This document shows, one piece after another, positions 48,885-63,480 of a stretch of DNA of 64,000 nt (positions within the stretch are counted from its first letter, which is position 1; each line of letters begins with the position of its first letter). The stretch spans positions 203,303-267,302 of the forward strand of contig JALMLS010000562.1 in NCBI GenBank assembly GCA_038496445.1. Reading direction: 5' to 3'. This DNA is from Trichosphaerium sp. ATCC 40318 (taxonomy: Eukaryota > Discosea > Flabellinia > Trichosidae). The translations under genes and the position numbers were made by a program. The notes beneath the pieces were generated by a model. It searched no databases. It was not told the DNA's origin and saw only the letters and a program-made list of their open reading frames with translations.

Positions 48885-49232
48885 GCTCAAAGCAAATAAT
48901 CGTGACAACTAAGGCACATTCTTGGAGTGAGGTAGTACATTGGCCTGTTTTAAATGCATAGACCACTTGTGGGATTTTTTTTTTCATAGCGCACGTGTTT
49001 TTCTTCGCTTGTCTACGTCTAACTCAATTGTTTGCCTATAGTTGACATCAATATAAGTAGTAACCAATCACTAATTGCTGCAATAGTCAAAGCCTTTCTG
49101 AATGATTTGTAGTTATACTTGGAACAGCGACGGCCACAGCGCTAGGAGTGCTCGTTATTTCTGAGGCACTACAAACCTAGAGTGGGTGAAGTAGCCGTTT
49201 AGCGCCAATAAGTAGCAATCATCCGTTGAGGT
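48885..49232. other. Divergent intergenic region
   Basis: This separates the tandem-module gene (minus) and the nibrin gene (plus) and should contain both promoters. It has a T-run at about 48977 and a CACGTG element at about 49002. No open frame or RNA gene is supported. Confidence 0.5.
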
Positions 49233-51730
49233 ATGTGGTCTTTGTCCACAGTACACGGTGGTACGTAAATCAGTTTTTTTACATCATGTCATTCTAAATT
49301 ATTTTAAAATGTACAGAGACGCATTTTTTCTACCTCATAAAGCGTCGTGAGTACACTGTAGGTCGTAAAGGTTCGTCTAGCACATAAATTGTACAGCTAT
49401 CACTCAAAGAGCACAGGATGCGACATACAAATAACCGCTGACAATTCTGTGTCGCGTAAACATGCAACGCTATCCTTAAAGTCAAATGGAGAGCTAACCA
49501 TTCAAGACAATTCGCGTTTTGGCAGCTTTATCAACGACGAAAAGTGCAAAAAAGGCGCCAAGGTAATTTGTGACACTCACAAATCGGTTTATTTGTTCTA
49601 ACAAAATGTGGGTCATTTCTGTTAACCATCAAATCTTAGGTTGTGCTTTCAGATTCTGATGTCATCTTGTTTGGAGCTGGTACTTGCCGTATGAAAGTAA
49701 CATACACGCCGCTTGTTTTTTGCTTCTCTAGCATTACTCAATCAGAAAAGAGAAAAATAGCTAAATCCATAAAAGCTATTGGTGGCACGTACGTTCACTG
49801 TAGCAAACCTAATTTCATTTTGAATTTACCAATTGCCTGTATAGGATGGCTGCAGAAATTCCCAAAGGCACTACACATTTGGTGATGAAATCCGTGCTCA
49901 CAACTGAAAAGGTTTGCGTATAAAATAGTTAAGCCATTGTTATTAACTTGGCATAGCTCTTGTTGGCACTTATAAATTGCGTACCAGTTGTTACGCCCGA
50001 GTGGATCACTGCAATTCAAAGTAGAAAGAAAATAACTTCACCTATGCCACTTGTAGATGACTACTTTCCTACGTTTGAGCCTGAGGATGAGGAAGTTACT
50101 AGGGATCAATTTAAGCCTAACCCGGAACGAAAATCACTTTTCGCTGGGTTGAGATTTGTATTGTTTGATCAAGCTACTCAGGTGCGTAGTTGTGACCTTC
50201 TTTTCAATTGCTAAGTCCTATAAGAAAAAAACAGCAAAGATAATAGCAGCTGCTGGCGGGACCTCCGAATTCAGCTCAACCGTACAAACAACAGCGTACT
50301 TTAAGAAACGTACTGACACCATATTTGTTGATCCTGAAATAAACGTAGGCGGCCTATTCATTTTCAAGGTGAAGTATTAATGACATTATTGTAGGAACGG
50401 CGAGCAGTGGCGCGAGTTAAACAAGCCAAAAAGATGAAATGTAAAATGTGCCACAACCGAGAGATTGCACTGGCTATTCTCAAATGTTCAGTGACAGATA
50501 TTACTACTGAAAGTGATAGCGATGCTGAAGAGGAACCAAAACCTGTGGAAGCACCACCCGTAATGTCATGATTATATTAATTATTTTGTTAACAAAGCAC
50601 TAGGCGATTGCTAAGAAACCAACAAAAAAACAAAAACAAACAAAAAGCAAAACGAAGAAGCCTCAACCAAAAATAGAACATCCAGTTGAACCCCCACCTG
50701 CTATTGAACCTGACAACATGTCCATCGAAGAATCTGATGAATTAAAAAGTTCTCCGATGACCAAGAAGCCAAAAGCTAACACAACGATCACAACAGAGCA
50801 ACAAGAAACAGCTAAAAAAGCAAGCACAAAAAAACTGAAGCCCAAAAAGCAAGAAAAAAATAAGACAACAAAGCCGCAAGAAGAAGTGGCTACAAAACCA
50901 ACTGCCACAAAGAAGCGTAAGGCGAGTGGTGGCGATATTGAGGAACCACCTAAAAAGAAACAGAAAGTGGCTGCTCCAAAGAAGGCAACAACCAAAGCAG
51001 AAGAGGAGAAACCACAAAAACCATCGCTTCCAGCGCCTAAACCAAAGCCCAAGACAATCAAACCCAGCGAAGCTGATACGCCCAAACAAAAGCAAGTCAG
51101 CAAGAAACGTAAAAGTATCGCTGAAACCGATGTCAAGTTTATCAAAAGAAGAAGACGTGAATCCACTAGCGAGATAGCCAACTTACCCCAGACACCCGAA
51201 AAAGGTTCAGCTGATGAAGTTTTTAAGCCCGCAGAGAGCCTCCCTGCAAGCCCAGCGGCTGTGGGGTACTACACGCCAGCTAAAAAATCAGTTAAAGAAT
51301 TTGCTGCCAGGGTTAAGGCATTGAACGCTGCAAAGCTAAAACTAACTGAGGTGGATAACAGCGAAAGAGCTCCGCAGGAGTTTGTTTCTATGTTGAAACC
51401 TAGAAAGAAAATAACACCAAGAAAACCCTTCAAAAAGAGAAAACTTTCGGTATGCCCCAGTCTTTTTTTAACTTGAGTAAAACTAACCTAATTGTGCAGT
51501 ATACACCTTCACCTGCCAGAAGAAAATCACAGTTGTTTACGAAACATACTGAAACCACTCCTGCATTTACTACGTTCAGGGAGGAGAAGCGACGTGAGTC
51601 TATCAGTGAGCGTGCTGAAGATGAGGAAGCTGATGAACTGTTTGCAATTACGCAGAAACCTTTGCCTCCAACACCAAGAAGAAAACCTGTAAAAAAAAAA
51701 CCTTCTAAGAAAAGACTTGTAGTCCGCTAA
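49233..51730 (+). CDS. NBN: Nibrin (NBS1) homologue: FHA-BRCT-BRCT protein
   Basis: NBS1 is the adaptor of the MRE11-RAD50 double-strand-break complex. The start MWSLSTVHG and HFFYLIKRREYTVGRK match the nibrin FHA start (MWxL...YxVGR). The FHA domain continues ADNSVSRKHATLSLKSNGE and IQDNSRFGSFINDEKCKKG. BRCT-type regions follow: SITQSEKRKIAKSIKAIGGT, TTHLVMKSVLTTEK, CVPVVTPEWITAIQSRKKIT, DDYFPTFEPEDEE, then AKIIAAAGGTSEF. The C-terminal third (50580-51730) is a low-complexity Lys/Pro/Glu region with many KKxK motifs. Near the end is DEEADELFAI, similar to the acidic ATM-recruiting motif of animal NBS1 (inference). Identity rests on domain order rather than overall similarity. Confidence 0.82.
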
Positions 51731-51796
51731 AGAATTGTACATAAATTTTATGTTGTACACATAGTTTTTAATCATTGAATGATACCACAACTTTGT

Positions 51797-52648
51797 TTAG
51801 TCAGTCATAATCTTCATTTTGTGAGGTAAATTTGGTTTTTCTATAACTCTGCGTGGCCTAGTTTCGTGCGTTTCGACTACTGTACTTGAGTCATCATCAC
51901 TTGCACTATCTTCTGCATCACGATAAGGATCAGCGTCATTGTTTTCGCTGACATCATCACTGGAATCACTTTGGTCTTGCTCACTAGCTTGCTCTATGTT
52001 TGAAAGAGACGGGTCACGTTCTTGTGAATTACTATCACCACCAATGTTGCCGATGGAATTGGTTAACGACAGTCCCTACAAAAGGTCACTTTCACGCAGT
52101 TAGGTGTCACAATGGCTGCACCTGTTCATGCGTTAGTTGTTCATTTAAGGCATCCAGGTCTGCATTTTGGTCCCCAGTGTTTGAATTGTCGTCGAGTATA
52201 TGATGTCCTCCCTCAATAGTTTCATCTGCTATAATAGAACACTAAGTACAAATAAACAGAACGTCATTTAACATACAGTTGTTTTGTTCAGTTTGTTCTT
52301 CATTGTGTAAATCTTGTTCTCTTGCTTGTTCCCTTTCGCGTTCTCTTCTGTCTTGCTCAAGTTGTTCTAATTGCGCTAACCTCTCTTGATTTTCTTTTGC
52401 CTCTCGTTCTTCAGCCTCTTTAGCTTCTTTCTTCTACACACAAATAAGAGGTTAGAAAGATTTGTTAAAGTCGCTGTTACCTTCTGCTCTCTTTGTGCAA
52501 TAATACTCGGTATTTTCATTTTAATCCGCTTTAAGTTGTTTAATATCACATCAGCAGCACGTGTTGTGCTAAAATCATCTATTACACTCTGTCTAGCTCG
52601 CTTTCCAGTTTCTGCAGATGATCTCCTAGATCTCAATTTGTGAGACAC
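51797..52648 (-). CDS. Acidic coiled-coil protein, unknown; start unresolved
   Basis: Four exons give a basic N-terminal part (HKLRSRRSSAETGKRARQS), a Glu/Gln/Arg coiled coil (KEAEEREAKENQERLAQLEQ), and then a long acidic Ser/Asp/Asn tail (SEQDQSDSSDDVSENNDADP) ending in RVIEKPNLPHKMKIMTD. The open frame reaches upstream to 52648, only 7 nt from the stop of the glycosyltransferase gene, without an ATG. The first in-frame ATG is at 52519. Either translation starts there, or a 5' exon lies inside the neighbouring gene. The composition suggests a nuclear protein. No family is recognised. Confidence 0.6.
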
Positions 52649-52654
52649 CTGTCA

Positions 52655-55339
52655 CTATTTTTGTACAAACCTGCTGGAATAAATACGGCGCAGAACACTA
52701 GCTAGTGACACGCGATCAGGTTGCGCCCATTTATGGCCTATTATCAATGAATATAAGTGCTTCCAAAACCACCTCACCCTCAAGTGGTGCGTCAATAAGC
52801 TCCTCGACTTCTACCAAGTAAGAATTCTCGTTAGACATAAACTCAGTATTTCCACTCCAATTAGTGCCAACAGTAGGCAGGCCCATAGACATCGCCTCCA
52901 TTAGTGGCAATCCCCATCCCTCTCCGTGAGAGGCAAGTACAAATGCATCAGCTGCCTGTTATATAATCTTAGAGGTGAACTAGTTGTACAACTGAAATAA
53001 CAATACCTTGTACAACACTGGTAGTTTGTAGTACGGAAACATTTCGTCAATTACCACCACCTGTGGAAGGTCTTTGCGCTGTATTTCTTTCTCTTGCACG
53101 TATTCATCAACCAGTGATTCATATTGTTCCCTACAATACTTTGATTAGCATCACACTGCTTTTTTTTTGTTGTACGTACTTATTTTCTGCATTCATGGAT
53201 GCACGGATATATAATGATACTCGCTTGTTGTCCTGTCTATGCCTTTTAGAGTTTGGCTTTGGAGAAAATGCGTCAAAGTAGGCCTGAAGGAGTAGCTCAT
53301 AATTTTTTCGCTCCTCCCATTTGCCAATAGTTAGGAAGTTAAACTCGCGACGTTGTGGAAGTTCAAGTGGCTCGTGAATTGATGGATCAAAATGATGAAC
53401 ATCAATACTTTCAGGAACAACAAATAGTTTCTCTTTGTGTACACCAGCCTTTGAAAACGTATCGACATTAAATGATGTTGGAACCCATATTTCGTCCACC
53501 TAGCATTATAAGCATGGAACAGTATATTAAAGAGTGAGCAGTGAGTAAGTACCAACTCATTACAAGGTTCTACCCAATAATCTTCAATGGTATCTGTCTC
53601 AAACATACTACGTCCTACTTTGTAAATAGGCTCCTTCGTTTGATCATCGAGGAATCGTGTGTATCTTAAGAACAAAAGCAAACAGTGAGTAATTGCATGA
53701 ACGAACACAAAAGCAATACCTTCCTGGATCTCGATGAACTACAACAACAAAAAGCTCATCTTTCTCAATGCGTCTTTCCTGGTTAATAAGTAAGCTTGGA
53801 CCAAATCCATTGCTCCCATGTTAGCGTACCATCAATCGCTGTAAAATTTTGCGAGTTGCACGTGGTAAACCGTCCTTACCGAGTTCTTCTTTGCAATCAG
53901 ATACACTATTCACTTGAACCTTAACACGCATCCTGTTTGCAATGCCAAGTAAAAAATTTACAGCTTCTGTTGTAAACCCAAGAACCTACAGAGAGTTTGT
54001 AAGTTACTCTCATTATTACAAGCCTTCAACCTGTCCAACACCACATTCCATGTTCCACACAAGTGTCAAATTCTTTACTTCATACTTTGACTTAATTTGT
54101 GCCATAATGTCACTACCATACTTGGTGTTGAACGCCAGTACGTCTGTCTAAAATCTGTGTGAAACCCATAGATTTGGTGAAATCTATTAACTCAAAGTAC
54201 CTTCGCCTCTCGTTCGTTATCATCAGCAAGTATCGAGTTCAGGTCGTAGTAATCGTTTGTTGCATGAACAGTTACTAACGATTTTGGATTTAGCATGATG
54301 TCTTTAGATAACTAACAACAGTTATTTCAACTTTACAATACAACACGCACCATTGTCACTTCTCTAGATAGTGCAATATCTTCATAGTGTTTATCAAACA
54401 CTTCATCGAATTTACCAACGCTATTAAACAAACGCTTTTCTATCATTAAACAAACTACGGGCAGTTAAAAAACAAATCATTTCTTGTGAATCACCTTTGC
54501 TGGCTGCGCCAACACGTTCTTGTTTGATCCTCTTATCTTTTTGCACGTGACCAGCATAACGTCTAGTCAAGACAACTACCTCAGGGTCCTTATCTTCGTT
54601 CCTTAGTGTTATGTTAGTACGTTTGGCACATAGAATTCGGATGTGGTACGTTCGTTGCCAAGAATATTCTGGTATGTCAGGGTTCCTAGCAATAGCGAAT
54701 TCAATCCCTGCAGCATAAATAGTACCGTCTGGATTCAGTGCTTTGCAAGTAGCTGTGTTCAAAAAAAACGTGATTTAGTATATAAGTCCACAGCGTTACA
54801 ACGCTTACCAATTCCAACGTCAGTACCACTAATGGTAGATAGTAACTGCGGTATAGCCTTTGCATGTACGGATGCTCTTGGAGATAGAAACAGAAGTACC
54901 GGGCCCCTTTTTTTTTTTTTTGAAGTATGAGACAATGTAAAAAGAATATCTAGGTTTCCCCAAAAAAAAAAAAAAATACAAATAAAGTGACGTACTTGGA
55001 GGCAACTGACGCACGATTGAGTGCTTTGACACGCGTGTCATCTTTTTGAAATGACAGGCGTCGAAAAGAGTTGTAGAGCACCTGAGAATGCATTATTGCG
55101 CTTATTTCGTCTCTTTTACGCCAGGAAAGGTTGTCAACGTCGACTAAAAGCACTTCCACATCTGCTTCCTTTCTTTCTATTGAAGCTCCAACAGACTGAA
55201 GAGTTTGCTGTAATACAACAGCGGGAACATCCATTGACAACGGAATGATAATTGAAACATCGATGGCTTCTTCCACAGCACAAAGAACTACACCAAGAAG
55301 CAATGTATACAAAAATAGCGATACAACACCGAATCGCAT
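52655..55339 (-). CDS. Secretory-pathway glycosyltransferase, GT2-like plus GT4-like
   Basis: It starts with a signal peptide (MRFGVVSLFLYTLLLGVVLC). An N-terminal GT-A-like part follows (DVSIIIPLSMDVPAVVLQQT, VLLVDVDNLSWRKRDEISAI, ALNRASVASKGPVLLFLSPR). The C-terminal half is a GT-B group-1 domain: DEIWVPTSFNVDTFSKAGVH, LFVVPESIDVHHFDP, FLTIGKWEERKNYELLLQAY, then FVLASHGEGWGLPLMEAMSM, GLPTVGTNWSGNTEFM and the ending GHKWAQPDRVSLASVLRRIY. The EGWGLPxxEA motif carries the nucleotide-sugar binding Glu. Two-domain enzymes of this style act on glycoproteins in the secretory pathway; donor and acceptor cannot be told. A partial copy of its 5' end lies at 63.9 kb. Confidence 0.88.
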
Positions 55340-55559
55340 TGCTATCAGTAATACGTGTCGTTCAAAAAAAAAAATGTACTAATCCCTGGGTTTTTTGTAA
55401 TTGTAGCAAACCCAGACACGCACAACTACCTTGATATGCTATTTACAACGTGACAAGCAAGTTCTAGTGCCTTAATACGCCTTTTGTTTTAAGCAACGCC
55501 ACCAGAGATTTTTGGTTTTTTTTTTCAGCCAAAAAAAAAAAAAAAAAAAAACAAACCCT
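55340..55559. repeat. Upstream region of the glycosyltransferase, duplicated at 63.6 kb
   Basis: About 220 bp directly upstream of the glycosyltransferase start are nearly identical, in inverted orientation, to 63645-63874. Both copies contain the same long A/T runs and the same unique blocks (for example CTTGATATGCTATTTACAAC on the plus strand here). Differences are a few substitutions and run-length changes. Similarity ends at AAACAAACCCT (55549-55559); beyond that point the other copy passes into telomeric repeat. Confidence 0.9.
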
Positions 55560-55635
55560 TCCTTGAGCCTAAAAAGCTACCTCATAACTACTACGCAACC
55601 CACCTTCAACCTCCCTATTGACTTTCATCCAAAAC

Positions 55636-56958
55636 ATGGCAACTGAGACTTTAAGCCCTTCAAACTCTCCTTCACTCGCTCACAACGTCCCTCCAATCGG
55701 ACATAACAGTCCTGTTCTTATCGGTGGTTCAGGCAATGATCAAAGTAACACAGCCTCAGAAACAGCAGATAATAAGGCCAACGAACTACAAACGAAACAC
55801 CCCCTACAACACTCCTGGACTTTGTGGTACGACGGACCAGGAAAGCCAAAAGGCGGAGACTGGTTGGACAGCGTACATAAGGTGATGACGTTTGATACGG
55901 TACGCATGCGTTTTTGAGCAGGTTTTTAGCCTTCAACAGCGATGTGTGAAGTAGAGTAGCGCGTTCCCAACAAAAACCGAAACGCGCTTACCTGCAGCGC
56001 CCATTTCTGCTATTTTCATCCATTTTGCAACGCAAGAGCTGTTCGCTCTTTTTTTTTTTTTTGTTTCATTTTTTGAACACTTTAATTTTTCTCTTACACA
56101 TTCGTTGTAGGTTGAAGACTTCTGGAGGCACGTAACTAGGCGCTTTTATTTTTTTTTTTGGTTTTTATGTTGGTCTTGTGGTTTTTCTCTTAATTTACTG
56201 CTCTTATTTTTAAAAGTCATCATAAGTGTTGTAATTCCATCTTCTCACAGTCTCGCTATAGAATATGGAATAACATACGGCCTGCCAGCAAACTCGAACG
56301 TAAATCGACTTATCACTTGTTTAAAGAAGGCGTCAAGCCTATGTGGGAAGACCCTACTAATGAAAAGGTTCGTTTGAGTAAAAAAGGGAATGGTAGAATC
56401 TAAAGAGGACAGGGAATTCTTATTACATTTGAAAACAAATCGCGTATAAAATCACGCTGTTACTAATTTTACATTTCTCTCAGGTTTTTTATGCTTTTTT
56501 TTTCGTTGGTTGACTTATTTTTTTCATAGGGCGGTAAGTGGGTCATCACCAACCCAGAAAAGCAACGACATGATAGCTTGAACCAAGTATGGCTTTGGGT
56601 GGTACGTTGTTCGTTTTTTTTTTGTTCGTATACCCTTATTTATTGGTTTTTTATGTAGCTGTTGTCTGTCATTGGTGAAGCCTTTGAGAGCGATGAAATT
56701 TGTGGTTGCGTTTGCAGTGTTCGCCCATCTGCTGATAGGATCGCACTTTGGACCAAAAACGCTGACAGAGAAGATGAACAGAAAGCCATTGGGTACAATG
56801 AAAAAAATGCTGTGGGCTTGACTACATACTAATTCTTTTGCTAGCCGTAAATTAAAAGAAATAGTAGATAGAACCAACATCGAGATTGGTTACACTGAAC
56901 ATTCCAACTCTTTGAAACGTAATACCAGTTTCAACCGTAAAAATCTCTACACTGTGTA
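55636..56958 (+). CDS. EIF4E: Translation initiation factor eIF4E (cap-binding)
   Basis: It binds the mRNA 5' cap and recruits eIF4G. After a Ser/Asn/Pro-rich N-terminus, the core begins KHPLQHSWTLWYDGPG, with a cap-region Trp. It continues VHKVMTFDTVEDFW (eIF4G-contact Trp) and NNIRPASKLERKSTYHLFKE, then GVKPMWEDPTNEKGGKWVI with the WE pair that stacks on and hydrogen-bonds to the cap base. VWLWVLLSVIGEAFES, EICGCVCSVRPSADRIALWT and GRKLKEIV with the phosphate-contact basic residues follow. A GC donor (56128, GCACGT) joined to CTATAG restores VEDFWRIWNNI exactly. TTG at 55618 is upstream in frame, but ATG 55636 is the start. Confidence 0.94.
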
Positions 56959-57301
56959 AATTAGGTAACGCTAAAAACTCAAACTAGTTTTTATTTGTGG
57001 TAATTTCTTTGCTGTCACCCATTTGGCATTGATACCAACAATTTTGTTAGGAGTACAAATGGAAACTAACCCAGGGTTGATGCTATTCAAGTTACCTCGA
57101 GCAAGTTTTTTTTTAATGTATTTGCAACAATCCGAACATGTAATAAATAGTTTGCCATTCCAACTTACCTTTTTGACAGCCAAAAAACATTCTGCTAATT
57201 TGATACACGCGGTGCTAGACAACAAATGGAGGTGTGGGGTTTTTTTTTTTGCGTACAAAACATGGATGGACGCATTTTATTAACGTGTCATGACTCATGT
57301 T

Positions 57302-57478
57302 TCACAGAATTAGTTTTGGCACACGAATTCTCATTTTATTTTTTTGTATCACATTAATTAGGTCCAAATGGTCATTCGGAGTCTCCGTCCGCTCAACATT
57401 ATCTTGTAACTTTGTGCGTCGCGTTGTGGCAACGCCAATAAGTGTACGAATAGTTTTGATGGTAAATGTACGCAACAT
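57302..57478 (-). CDS. Small hypothetical protein, possible mitochondrial leader
   Basis: This is a single open frame of 58 codons on the minus strand. It begins MLRTFTIKTIRTLIGVATTR, which is basic and hydroxyl-rich like a mitochondrial presequence, followed by a helical charged part (LQDNVERTETPNDHLDLINV). It may be complete or the first exon of a gene extending towards 57000. A further minus-strand frame at 56971-57258 has no clear features. It lies between eIF4E and the ArfGAP gene. Support is composition only. Confidence 0.3.
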   Translation of the reverse strand: MLRTFTIKTIRTLIGVATTRRTKLQDNVERTETPNDHLDLINVIQKNKMRIRVPKLIL

Positions 57479-57607
57479 AAAAAAAAGATAGAAACAAATA
57501 GCTTCATTTGTTCTCTAAGCGCACTATAGTAGGTCCAGTGATAACAAGGGCTCTAGTTTTTGCAACAACCCAAGCTAAAGGCGCAAATACCAAAAATAAA
57601 ATAAAAA

Positions 57608-60389
<2,782 letters not shown>

Positions 60390-60867
60390 CAAAAAAAAAC
60401 TAAAACGACGTATGTGTAAATATCAGCAAAAAAAAATACCCAATATCATAATAAAAATTGGACATGTAAAAAAAAAAAAATGCGTATGGATTTGCTCCAT
60501 GCATTTCTTTTTGTTTTTAATTTGATGTATACATTTTCTTTTCTTTTTATTTTCCTTTTGTACAAATATTAGAGAAGTACTACCAGGCCTTCACATAGCT
60601 ATTTTACATGTTGTACCATTTTATAAAGTTACAGTAAGGTGCAACATGGGAATACATCAAATGGACGTGGACCTGGATGTGGTACTCCAGCTAAATTATT
60701 CCGTAAGCTGGTTGGTGTATTGTGAAAAAAAAAACCAAAAAAATGCTTTTGGTTGAAAAAAAAAATAAAAGAAGCGTCCACGTGCTAGGTAACGTACACA
60801 ACGGTTCATTTTTGTCTATCATGTCTAACAGCGTGAAGTATACAGTATTGAATTCCTAAGGATACTT
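60390..60867. other. AT-rich convergent intergenic region
   Basis: The region lies after the ArfGAP stop and before the end of the EF-hand-like gene. It is dominated by A and T runs, and no open frame is supported. It can hold both 3' untranslated regions. The T-rich block at 60500-60560 is the strongest compositional feature. Confidence 0.5.
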
Positions 60868-61918
60868 TTAGTTCCGTATCTTGGTGCTCGAATTTCGTGA
60901 TGGTGAAGAACAAAAAGGAATATTACAAGTGATTCTACGCGCCTCCAGTCCCATACGGTTAATGGTGGCCTTCTCTAGCTCAAATTGATCCATGACCTTT
61001 AGTAATAGCTCTTCAGATATACCCAACACAGTTGCGAACTGAGTGAAGCGGGTGTAACTCAGTTCATTTGTGTTGGGGTTCTTCACTAATGTAAAGATTT
61101 GATTTTTGTACATGAAACTAAACGAACGGTTATGTGGCTGCAAGCACGAATTTAAACGGATGTTAATTTAAATCATCAGTAGCATAGAGGCACTACTTGT
61201 TTCTGTTTTCCAAAACGGAAAAGAAAACAAAAAAAAAAAAGGACGTACAAGAATTTGGTGCATTGCTTGCACTCTATGGCAGCGTAAAGTGCCACTAGCA
61301 GGTGAAAATCGTCAAATGTTATATTGCCGCCGTCGTGTCGATCTGTTTTTTTTTGTTTGTTAGGTGCGACGCGTAAGGTAGAAACAATGAGGATTACTGT
61401 TTAAAAAGCGACACGAGGAGCAAAAAGAAAAATGAGAATAACACGTTGCGCTTTTTACGATTGCACAATGTAGACTACCCCTAGCAATCGCGTTGCAAAT
61501 TGGTTTTGGTTTCCTCCGTTTGTTTTGTGTCAAAAAAAGATTCTCGTACCAAAAATATCGAGCACTTCGAGTATTTGGTTGTAGGAAAACGTGGTGAGCT
61601 TGCTTAGAAACTTAACGAACGCCCCCTATTTTTGTTTTTAGCCGCACAGGTGCCGTACATGACGTGACAGTGCTACCGTTGGCACCGCTGATAGCGTACC
61701 TCGTGAAACAGATTCGTCATTGTATCGGTATGCTCTATGTACCATTTTTTAATGTTATTAGCGCCTTTCTCCTTGTGCGCTTCATCGTAGAGGGTTACCT
61801 CCGATTTCCTGGGCGTAACAGCTGTTGTGTCGTTTCTTTTACGCGTAGGCGATGTTGCGTAGCGTAGCGACGCGTGCCTGATAACGTTTTGCAGACACTC
61901 TTTGTTTATTTTGTTCAT
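60868..61918 (-). CDS. EF-hand-like protein, exon structure partly unresolved
   Basis: The 5' frame from 61918 reads MNKINKECLQNVIRHASLRY, then KEKGANNIKKWYIEHTDTMT. Middle exons give AFVKFLSKLTTFSYNQILEV and an EF-hand-type calcium loop, HDGGNITFDDFHLLVALYA. The last exon gives MYKNQIFTLVKNPNTNELSY, then FATVLGISEELLLKVMDQFE. The loop has the D-x-H-x-G-G-x-I-T-F-x-D spacing expected of an EF hand, although the second ligand is unusual. I could not join all exons in one phase, so boundaries are approximate. It is the last recognisable gene before the telomeric region. Confidence 0.5.
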
Positions 61919-63480
61919 CGTATGCTATTCGTAGCGCAGGTAGCGCGTATCATTAGATACTGTATTTAGCGAAATCCAAAGCAGCTTAAAGACTGCGAGT
62001 GACTGTGCTTCATTGGTTTTGAACTAAAACCAAAATAAATGTCGGGCACACAGAATGTTATTGTAAAGGTCAATACAGCAACATACAACCTCACTCTAAC
62101 AGCCCTAAAGTATGATAGTATTGATAGGGTTAGGGTTATAATGAAAACAAGCCCTCTAACTGAGTGGAAATATGGCTTCAAGCACCCCATGAAAATATGA
62201 AATATGTTTCTAGCTCTTAAATGGCTGTTGCAAGCCAAATATGGCATCAAAATTATCATAGGTATCCTTCATAATGAGATAGCGTTTTTGGCGGCATTTT
62301 TACCGCTTTTCAGCACTTTTTAGTGGCAAAATCATGTTGGCCTAAGGATTGCTTACACAACAGCATTATAAAATCACCTATAACACCCCACAAAGCTTTT
62401 TTGTATGTGCTTATAATCTGACTACATGATGCAAGCAACGATTTGGTCATAGATGGTCATGGCTTTCGGTGATTCGAATGCGCATTCATTGCTTATTTTT
62501 AAGCAACTTCTTTTTGCATGAGGGCCCCCCTTGCCATATTGTCTCATGATTGCAAAACTGTGTTTTTAGTCACCAAATTTGCCATAGATTATGAATATGC
62601 AATCAAAATGGTGGGGCAGCATATATGCAATCCGAAATTTGCGAAATACATAAAGTCAGAGCCATTTTTGGGTTTTTCAGTCGCTCGCGACCATACACCA
62701 TGTGATTGTTTATCCTATATGGCATAGTTGTTATACATGCCTCATATAGTTGTATTTGGATAGCAACATGGTAAATGTAAATATTACCTACATGCCATTT
62801 TAGTTTTCCGTCATTTTTTGCCCAAAATGTTGCTTTGCACTTTGGATCGCGTATGGTGTATGGCGGCCATCTCAGAGTTGCGAAACTTGGTTTTCAATAA
62901 ATTGATGTTTGTGCCATCATGAGGATACCAAACATATTTCATTCGGTGAATGAGATGGTGCTGCCCACATAAATACTTTTTATCAAAAATGTGTAAAAAA
63001 TTCATTTTTTTTGCTCTGTTCACCAATGCCCCCAGCTCCCTCCGCTGTACCAGTATCCCATTATATATGTACTTCATGGTTATAAAGCCATATTTACATG
63101 GTGATAAAAACTAGAGTGTGATTCAGCATAGTGATAGTAAATAAATATTTTTTGCCAATTTATGCCTACCCATTAGGGTTGCCTTGATTATGTGCCATGT
63201 ATATCACCATATATGTAGCACCTGATGTATATTATGTTAATATATCTTGTTTTACTATGTATGAAGTATGAGCCATTTATATTGCCTTGGTGTATAGTTA
63301 TGAGGTGTTTTTGTGAAGGTTGTAATTTTTTTTCATAAAGTGTTTATTTTCGCTTAATGAACAAGACTTACCTTTTTGGTAGTTGGTTCACTGAATGAGA
63401 ATCAGCGAACAATAGGGTTAAACCCCTAAGCCCTAGTGTACAAAACCCTAATTCACTGATACAAGGGTTTTCACCGAACA
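61919..63480. other. Gene-free subtelomeric stretch
   Basis: No supported coding exon, RNA or transposon hallmark was found. The first part (to about 62150) still resembles the rest of the window. From about 62200 the long A/T runs that are common elsewhere nearly vanish, and the sequence becomes a mix of TATG, CATG and GCAT words (for example repeated ATATGGCAT and CCATGTA). Short open frames here (62518-62727 plus, 62811-63077 minus) look random. Possible origins are an old repeat, a pseudogenised region or unique subtelomeric DNA. Confidence 0.6.
62125..62138 (+). repeat. Short internal telomeric repeat
   Basis: Two and a bit TTAGGG-like units (TAGGGTTAGGGTTA) lie isolated in subtelomeric DNA about 1.35 kb before the main tract. 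They have the same orientation as the main tract. Confidence 0.7.

Noticed and set aside
50663-51181. Hydrophobic minus-strand frame of 172 codons, resembling a membrane protein
   Set aside because: It is the complement of the Lys-rich C-terminus of nibrin; Lys codons read backwards as Phe and Leu.
62518-63077. Short open frames in the subtelomeric block
   Set aside because: They have no splice pattern, no recognisable composition and the length expected by chance.
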